The position numbers and the translations under genes were made by a program. From Tenebrio molitor (taxonomy: Eukaryota; Arthropoda; Insecta; Coleoptera; Tenebrionidae), in contig NC_091046.1 in NCBI RefSeq assembly GCF_963966145.1, forward strand, positions 15,810,001-15,874,000: a DNA stretch of 64,000 bases. The letters are read 5' to 3'. This document shows positions 58,500-64,000 of this stretch, piece after piece. The first letter of the stretch is position 1. Each line of letters starts with the position of its first letter. Under the pieces are notes generated by a model. It did not search any database and was not told where the DNA came from. It saw nothing but the letters and a program-made list of their open reading frames with translations.

Positions 58500-59345
58500 A
58501 TTTTATTTTTCACTAAAGTAAATTCAAAAAACTCCTGGACTGTCAAAATTAAATTTTAAATAAAATGCTTGTTTTGACTGTACTTGGGTATAAAAAATTT
58601 TCGCTAGAGTGTACCTACATCAAAATCTAGTTACAAAATATATTTAGGTTATGTTTTCATTTTTAATTATTGAACTAAAAATGTTTTCAATCATTCATTG
58701 CTTCGCGTACTTGAAGTGAAATGCAGCAACTAAATGAATTGGAGCAATTTAATAAAGTTTATAAAAAATACACGACAAACTGAAAGCAGGTAACAAATTG
58801 AACAACAACCAAAATCACCCAAAATAAACTAATCTGTTTCATTTATTCAGAATCGGAAGAAAATTATTTAAATTAACATTTGATTAACACTCATCTGCAA
58901 AATTTTGATTTGTGATTCACAAGAACGAACACCAATTATTAGATAACAATATTGGAGCGGCTTTGGCACAAATTTGTAATTTCTTCCCGTTATTATCACT
59001 TTTTTGTTTGTTCCTCATAATAATTTCTTATGGCCCTCTTCTCTCGCGCCAGTAGAACAACCCTAGTTTGTTTTGAACTGTCCATTTTAACCTTTTTACA
59101 AAATACACTTAAATAATTGTGCAATTTATTTGACAATGTCAATTTAAACAAATGGATAGTTTGCAAAATTAAAAAATCATAGATGACAACTGGGCAATAT
59201 AAAAAGAACTAGTGATTTAACCAACCTAATAACTGCAATTTTGATTTTGACAGTCCAGATGTTTTTTGAATGGACTTTATACGTGTTCTTTAAAAAAAAA
59301 AATGGCATCTTTGCAATTATCAATTGATAAGGACGTTATGAATTC
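58500..59345. other. AT-rich stretch, nothing recognised
   Basis: No frame, repeat or structural signal could be supported. Confidence 0.45.
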
Positions 59346-59393
59346 ATTACGCCCGCTTATTCTTATTACGCCCGCTTATTCTTATTACGCCCT
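59346..59393 (+). repeat. 19-bp tandem repeat, 2.5 copies
   Basis: Unit ATTACGCCCGCTTATTCTT occurs twice exactly and then partially. ATTACGCCC is also found in the arms of the hairpin at 58371-58495, so it may be a rearranged hairpin end. Confidence 0.8.
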
Positions 59394-60979
59394 GTTTTAT
59401 TCCCCGGTTGTTATGGACATGTTTACGTATTTCGTATCCTAGAAGTTATCATGCAATTATGCTAAAGTGAAAAATAAAATTATTTAATAGACAAATAGAC
59501 AATTAATTGACAAATATTTAAAACCAAATTTACATTAGGAAAATTTTCATTTCCCGGTTTTTTTTAATTTCGCTGTATATAATTTTTTTTAAGTCAAGAT
59601 CAGATGATAGTCAACTTTGTTTTTTCAAACAGCTTGGTATATTTTTTTTAGTGTTGTGAGGTCCGGTAATTGACTTAGTCAATGACCCATTTGACCGGTC
59701 AATAATTGTCAATGACTTGACGAATTTGACCAGTCATTTTTAAAATTTAAATTTCCCGCTTATAATGTTCAAGATTATAGGATATGATGACTGTTTGACA
59801 CGAGCGTCTAGCTGCAGGGATAAACCCTCCAATAGAAACGTGGGATGGTTGGAGCATTTAAAATTTGCCGCCAATTGACTGTAATAGGGTGCGTTTGCAG
59901 TAGTGTGGTACAGATACATAGTGCATGAAGAATTGAAGAGTGGTGTAGGGTGCAGGCTGCATGTATTTCGGTAGCTGGTGGTAGGCCGCTTTCCGTTGAG
60001 TTTGTGATATTTATTGCGTCCGTGGAATATAGTGCGGTACTGTTTAATGATTCTTAGCTCTGCTGGCTAAACGTAACAATACCAGCAGGGCAATACGTAC
60101 AGGGTTATTATTATTATAAACGATTGTAGTCCAAGTAGGTTTAAAAACTGGATAAAATTTATGGTTGCCGCTCCATCAGTGGCGGCTCCTCCGAGGAGGC
60201 AACGGAGGCAGTGCCTCCCCAAATAAAATTAAATAAAAAGAAAATAAAAAATATAATACTTAATTAAATATTATATTAAATCATATTATTTATGAAGATA
60301 TTTGCTTATAAATGATAATTATTCTCGTAAAAATGTGTTACAAGAAGATTTTAGCGGTTAGCATTTGTTGCTTTTGTCGGCCGGAGGCAGAGTTTAATTT
60401 AGCGCAGCACTGTTCGCCGCTAAGCGGACGAAAATGCATGGAAATGCTCCTAACTAGCATCGACGCTCTCGGAATAAATCGTTTTGTGCCCGAGAAATAA
60501 CCTCGGCCGGCGGCAAGGCTCAATTTCAGACGTCACGATTCGTATATATGACCATCGCGGAAACGAACGCTGTTGGGTCTCTCGAACTGTAGCCGAGCTC
60601 TAACGAGTCTTGACTCTTGACCACGCACCGGTGATCGTTTACAAGTGTAGATTGTAGGTGCTCGTTTGTTTTTGTTTTGGATTTGGAGTGCTGTTATTGG
60701 TCCCTGGTCAAAAGTCCGTGTTTTATTTATTTTTATATTGTTTAATAAAATGAATGAAGATATGGAAATTAAAGAAATTGCGAAGATATTATTGATTAAT
60801 TGTTAAATCATCCATTTAATTCATTGTCTTACGACAAATTGTAAAAAGTCAAGAACAGCCACAACCAAATTTAACCGGCCTTATATGCGTAAGTGGAAAG
60901 CAGAAACGGTAATTTAACACTACGTGGTTACGTGGAATCAGAAATGCAAATGACTCGTCGGAAGTGTGAACAAAAATTT

Positions 60980-61140
60980 GTTGTTTTGTTGGCCTTGCAT
61001 GCTATTTGCTGCTGCAACAGAAAACACGGTTTAGTCGCGTTTAAGATTTAATGATCTTAAAAATATTGCCCTTTGTATCGAACGACACCGAAAATCAAAA
61101 GAGCACATCAAGTCAGCCGTAAAATTTCATTACAGACTGG
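60980..61140 (+). pseudogene. TTF-type zinc finger of a hAT transposase, remnant
   Basis: The frame reads LLFCWPCMLFAAATENT, then FNDLKNIALCIERHRKSKEH, as in hAT transposases with an N-terminal TTF zinc finger (CWPC-LF ... F-DLKN ... H-S-EH). Upstream, a stop-broken frame from an ATG near 60750 (MNEDMEIKEIAKIL) may be the old N-terminus. The catalytic and dimerisation parts are gone. Confidence 0.7.
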
Positions 61141-61479
61141 GAAAACAGAACAATAATATGCTGTTTGTCAAAAAGCAATGTTAACTGTAATAAAATTTAT
61201 AACATAAAATTTACTCCAAATTTTAACAGAAAATGTTAATCTAAGAATACAGTATATCAATACTGAGATTTTAATAATACAAAAAAATGTCATTCTTCTG
61301 AAGTTTTTGCTTAAAATAAAAAATACGTTGTGGATAAAATCTTGTACTGCGTTTGTTGATTACCAGAAAATAAAATTCTTGAAAACTTAAACACTCGGCC
61401 GTGCAGCCTCGTATCTAAACTTTCTCGCGAGTTTTATTTTTTCCTCTTTTAAACTCAATCCGGGGACAAACTGTATATA

Positions 61480-61950
61480 CCGGTGCCCCAAAATTCGTGG
61501 AACAACTCAGTTGAGCAATATCAACTCATGTTAAGAAATTATTGGAAAAGTAATTTAAAAATCCTATATCTTTTAGATTTGAATATATGGGGGCTCAAAA
61601 GGTGCAGCTTTGATCTCGTTTATGTTAAATATTAAAAAAGATTTTGACTACTTGTTTTTGACTAGCCAATGTTAAAATAATTCTGAATGATTGTGATCAG
61701 GTTTGCTTTACTTTATTATTTACAGCATTTCCAAGAAGTGACTTTTGTCGGTTTTACCTCAAATAACTTATGGCAACGTGGCTTTGATTTTTCTTTCTTA
61801 TTTCCATGGATACAACAAAATTGAAATATTTATAGTGCAACAAATATGTAGGTTCATATCTTCTACAAAAAAGAAGATTGAACATTTTTACCTGATATTT
61901 TTACTTAACAACGTACTGGTAAACTGTTCCGCGAATTTTGGGGCACCCGG
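61480..61950. mobile_element. Tc1/mariner-type MITE nested in the hAT
   Basis: The ends CCGGTGCCCCAAAATTCGTG then GAAC and, mirrored, GTTCCGCGAATTTTGGGGCA then CCCGG are flanked by TA (61478-61479, 61951-61952). 471 bases without coding potential. Confidence 0.8.
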
Positions 61951-62059
61951 TATAGTATATTTAAAAAAATTATTATTATGGTGTATTTATTATTACTATG
62001 TCTGTTCAAGTTTGCCTCCTCAACAATAAAACCCACGAGCCGCCACTGCGCTCCATATG

Positions 62060-63374
62060 TATAAAAAACATCAAAATGATGTAAATATTTAAGTGAGTAC
62101 ACACCGTTCATACTCAGGAGTTAAATTAGGTGAAAAACAACTCAATATTTTTGGATTCAATCGATAATTAAAAAAAATAAATAAAATACTTTATCACCGT
62201 ACTTTTCACCTAAAAATGACACTGATAGCGACAAAAATTGACAGTTCACATGAAAGCGGCAAAAATTTCATAACATGGGCCTGCTTCGACTACAATCATT
62301 TATAATAATTACTCACCCTGTAGAAACGTTGCTAAAACTTGTTCATTGAAGTAATAGCGTAAAATTTGTACTCGCGCATGCGCATTTTGTTCTAGATTTT
62401 CATTGGAGGGTTTATCCCTGCAGCTAGATGCTCGTCTGTTTGACCACGGTGTTTGACTGATGAGATGAGGTTATGTTGGGTTGTCTGATTTCATTTACGT
62501 AGCTGCTGACAATGAAGAAATGGATTATGACAACAAATATGTAAATTATGACAATGAAACATCTAAAACTTTAATAAAGATCATTGTGGAAAACGATTAT
62601 TAAGCTTTTTATCTATTAGGAAGAAGTGGTTTTTGTTTTTCATTCGTTTTGTGTCTTCTTAACATGACATACAATATATTTTTATTTTCATAAAATACTT
62701 ACCTACTTTTTTAAATTCTAAACGAATGTTTAAGTATTTTAAAAGAAATAAAAAAACTGAAAATACACACACACAGTTGTGTTGAAAGTTTTAAAGAGTT
62801 TTAGATGAACAAAAAGTTCAAATTCAAGCAAATATGTTAAAGAAAAAACAAAGTATAACTTCAAACAATTCAAACTTAACCTCACTTACACAATTTTAGA
62901 ACAATAATTTATCGATCAATAAATCTTATAAAAAATGGAATTAAGAATCATTATTTGGTATTAAAATAATCCTTGGCATTGAAAGAATTATTTTGTGATG
63001 TTTAACTAGTTCCTACTTTTTGACCAATAATGACTGGTAATTGACCGATCAAGGACCGGTCAACATTGACCAAAAATAAATGACCGGTCATTTATCCATC
63101 ACTATTTTTTTTTTATTCAGATTTTGAAAGAAATTACTTATTTTAGTATTTTTCTGACCGAAGACCGAGTCAGTGGGTGTTACGGTCGGCGCCAACGCCA
63201 ATGCGCCATTGATAATTGATAATGATAAGTGGAACGCACCCCAATACCCCAATCTAATAGTATATTAATCTATGAACGCACCGCTAATGTTTACTATAAC
63301 CTAAGAATTATAAGAAATCTGAAAATTTAAGCGATAAATGTAAGAAAAAACAGATTTTAAATTTAAAAACAAAC
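62060..63374. other. Transposon flank and intergenic DNA before the GTF3C4-like gene
   Basis: Most of it is the right flank of the 59.6-63.1 kb element. The last ~270 bases, with a GC-richer piece near 63185-63215, should hold the promoter of the following gene; I see no clear TATA box. Confidence 0.4.
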
Positions 63375-64000
63375 ATGAGTGTACATTTGAAGCTTTTGGA
63401 TCAGATACAGTTAAATAGTCGTGTACATACAAATTTTGCATGTGAATATTCAGAAGATGGAAAGATATTTTTATTATTAGAGAATGGAGTGTGTGTCCTC
63501 ACATTAAGAGGATGTATGGAAAATATATTCCCAAAATTCTCATTTAAAAAGGACCTCATAACATTGTCCAGTGCGAGCATTTCAGAAAATCTTGATCTGA
63601 ATTTACCATCTTTTATAAATGACTTGAGCAGGCATAATTTATATGAAGCTGTGTTAGATATAGGCTTGTCAGGAAATATTGTCAGTGCAACAGATGTAGC
63701 ACCAAAGCCTGTACATGCAATGTGGACTCCAAGAGGTATAGTGGAAAAAACAGAAGGTGCTTTAGCAGTTTTAACAAATCTGCATAATATTGAAATTTAT
63801 GTAGAAGTTATTGATGAAAATGAAATTAACAGCTTTATTCGTGTTGCGAATTTTTCCAAAGATATTTCAGAGTATTATAGACACATATGGAAAAAACTTG
63901 ATAATGTTAATGCTGATGTTAAATTTTTGGAACTAAAAAAGAGAGTTGATCAGATTACTCCCACTGGTAAATATAAATTGAGCAACTTAAGATATAAAAA
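63375..64000 (+). CDS. GTF3C4 (TFIIIC90)-like protein, 5' part
   Basis: ATG in context AAACATGAGT opens MSVHLKLLDQIQLNSRVHTN and stays open for 208 codons to the window edge. The start has short beta-propeller-like strands (YSEDGKIFLLLENGVCVLTL). The block HAMWTPRGIVEK ... GALAVLTNLHNIEIYVEVID then matches the 'W-P-G ... LA-LT-D-RL-IY' pattern of the first propeller blades of GTF3C4. That subunit of transcription factor IIIC helps bring RNA polymerase III to tRNA and 5S genes. No intron occurs in this part. Another WD-like protein remains possible because the diagnostic C-terminal zinc region lies outside the window. Confidence 0.6.
   Translation, partial: MSVHLKLLDQIQLNSRVHTNFACEYSEDGKIFLLLENGVCVLTLRGCMENIFPKFSFKKDLITLSSASISENLDLNLPSFINDLSRHNLYEAVLDIGLSGNIVSATDVAPKPVHAMWTPRGIVEKTEGALAVLTNLHNIEIYVEVIDENEINSFIRVANFSKDISEYYRHIWKKLDNVNADVKFLELKKRVDQITPTGKYKLSNLRYK

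Larger units (their letters stand above)
60177..62048 (+). mobile_element. hAT element (ZMYM1/TTF type) with exact 8-bp duplication
   Basis: Ends CAGTGGCGGCTC and, mirrored, GAGCCGCCACTG. Both flanks are CGCTCCAT (60169-60176 and 62049-62056). The left end continues into a small palindrome (GGAGGCAACGGAGGCAGTGCC). The interior keeps the start of a hAT transposase with a TTF-type zinc finger, then is cut short and carries a nested MITE. The ends are related to those of the element at 13835-18556. Confidence 0.9.
59792..62444. repeat. 42-bp inverted repeat pair around the younger hAT
   Basis: GAGCGTCTAGCTGCAGGGAT then AAACCCTCCAAT at 59802-59833 is mirrored by ATTGGAGGGTTTATCCCTGC then AGCTAGATGCTCGTC at 62402-62436. 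The pair extends to TGTTTGAC. It is either the terminal repeat of a separate element or a subterminal repeat of the enclosing one. Confidence 0.75.
59649..63104. mobile_element. Large nested inverted-repeat element, hAT-like ends
   Basis: The left end TAGTGTTGTGAGGTCCGGTA and the right end, read inward, TAGTGATGGATAAATGACCG are both followed by repeated TTGACCGGTCA-type motifs. The flanks are T-rich (ATTTTTTT and TTTTTTTT), so the 8-bp duplication is plausible but not decisive. A second, well-kept inverted repeat lies inside (59792-59833 and 62402-62444). A younger hAT (60177-62048) occupies the middle. No transposase of its own. Confidence 0.5.

Noticed and set aside
60312..60523. Overlapping 61-62-codon frames on both strands at the start of the hAT
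   Set aside because: Opposite-strand pair in a GC-rich transposon end, with no similarity to transposase. The true remnant is the TTF finger near 61 kb.

Overview
This is 64 kb of a eukaryotic nuclear genome, AT-rich and intron-bearing. It is almost certainly from an insect: it has an insect-type peroxidasin, Tc1/mariner, hAT, Helitron and gypsy remnants, and a retrotransposon with a restriction-like endonuclease. I cannot fix the order; a beetle or another holometabolous insect is a guess. There are few genes and many layers of mobile DNA. Nothing prokaryotic, no CRISPR array, and no tRNA or rRNA gene was seen.

Layout. 1-23 kb is repeat territory. It holds a mariner relic (6.9-7.2 kb), a gypsy pol relic on the minus strand (9.2-10.2 kb), a deleted mariner element (11.0-11.5 kb) and a 4.7-kb hAT-type element (13.8-18.6 kb). 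The hAT element has an intact 8-bp target duplication and is itself broken by a complete 2.9-kb Helitron and a THAP-bearing element. A second two-kb inverted-repeat element (21.0-23.0 kb) carries several hairpins. At 23.3-28.3 kb lie the large last exon of an RBM12-like RNA-binding protein gene (plus strand) and two or three short orphan coding exons. 30.3-33.7 kb is a dense nest of a foldback element, two mariners and a MITE.

The central gene is peroxidasin (plus strand). It can be assembled from seven exons between 34,787 and 51,834 with matching splice phases, giving 1,388 codons. The protein has a signal peptide, leucine-rich repeats, four Ig domains, a haem peroxidase domain and a C-terminal coiled coil, but no visible von Willebrand C domain. 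Its 11.6-kb first intron contains several hairpin elements and a 1.34-kb antisense solo LTR with a perfect four-unit heat-shock element upstream of a TATA box.

52-63 kb is again layered transposons. A restriction-endonuclease-type LINE is split by a palindrome and a 0.95-kb MITE, and a ZMYM1/TTF-type hAT with an exact 8-bp duplication sits inside a larger inverted-repeat element. The window ends in the 5' exon of a gene resembling TFIIIC subunit GTF3C4.

The most unusual recurrent signal is a set of about ten 100-165-bp near-perfect palindromes. Several have GGGCGT/ACGCCC-type arms and CGAG-rich centres, and they are scattered through introns and other transposons.
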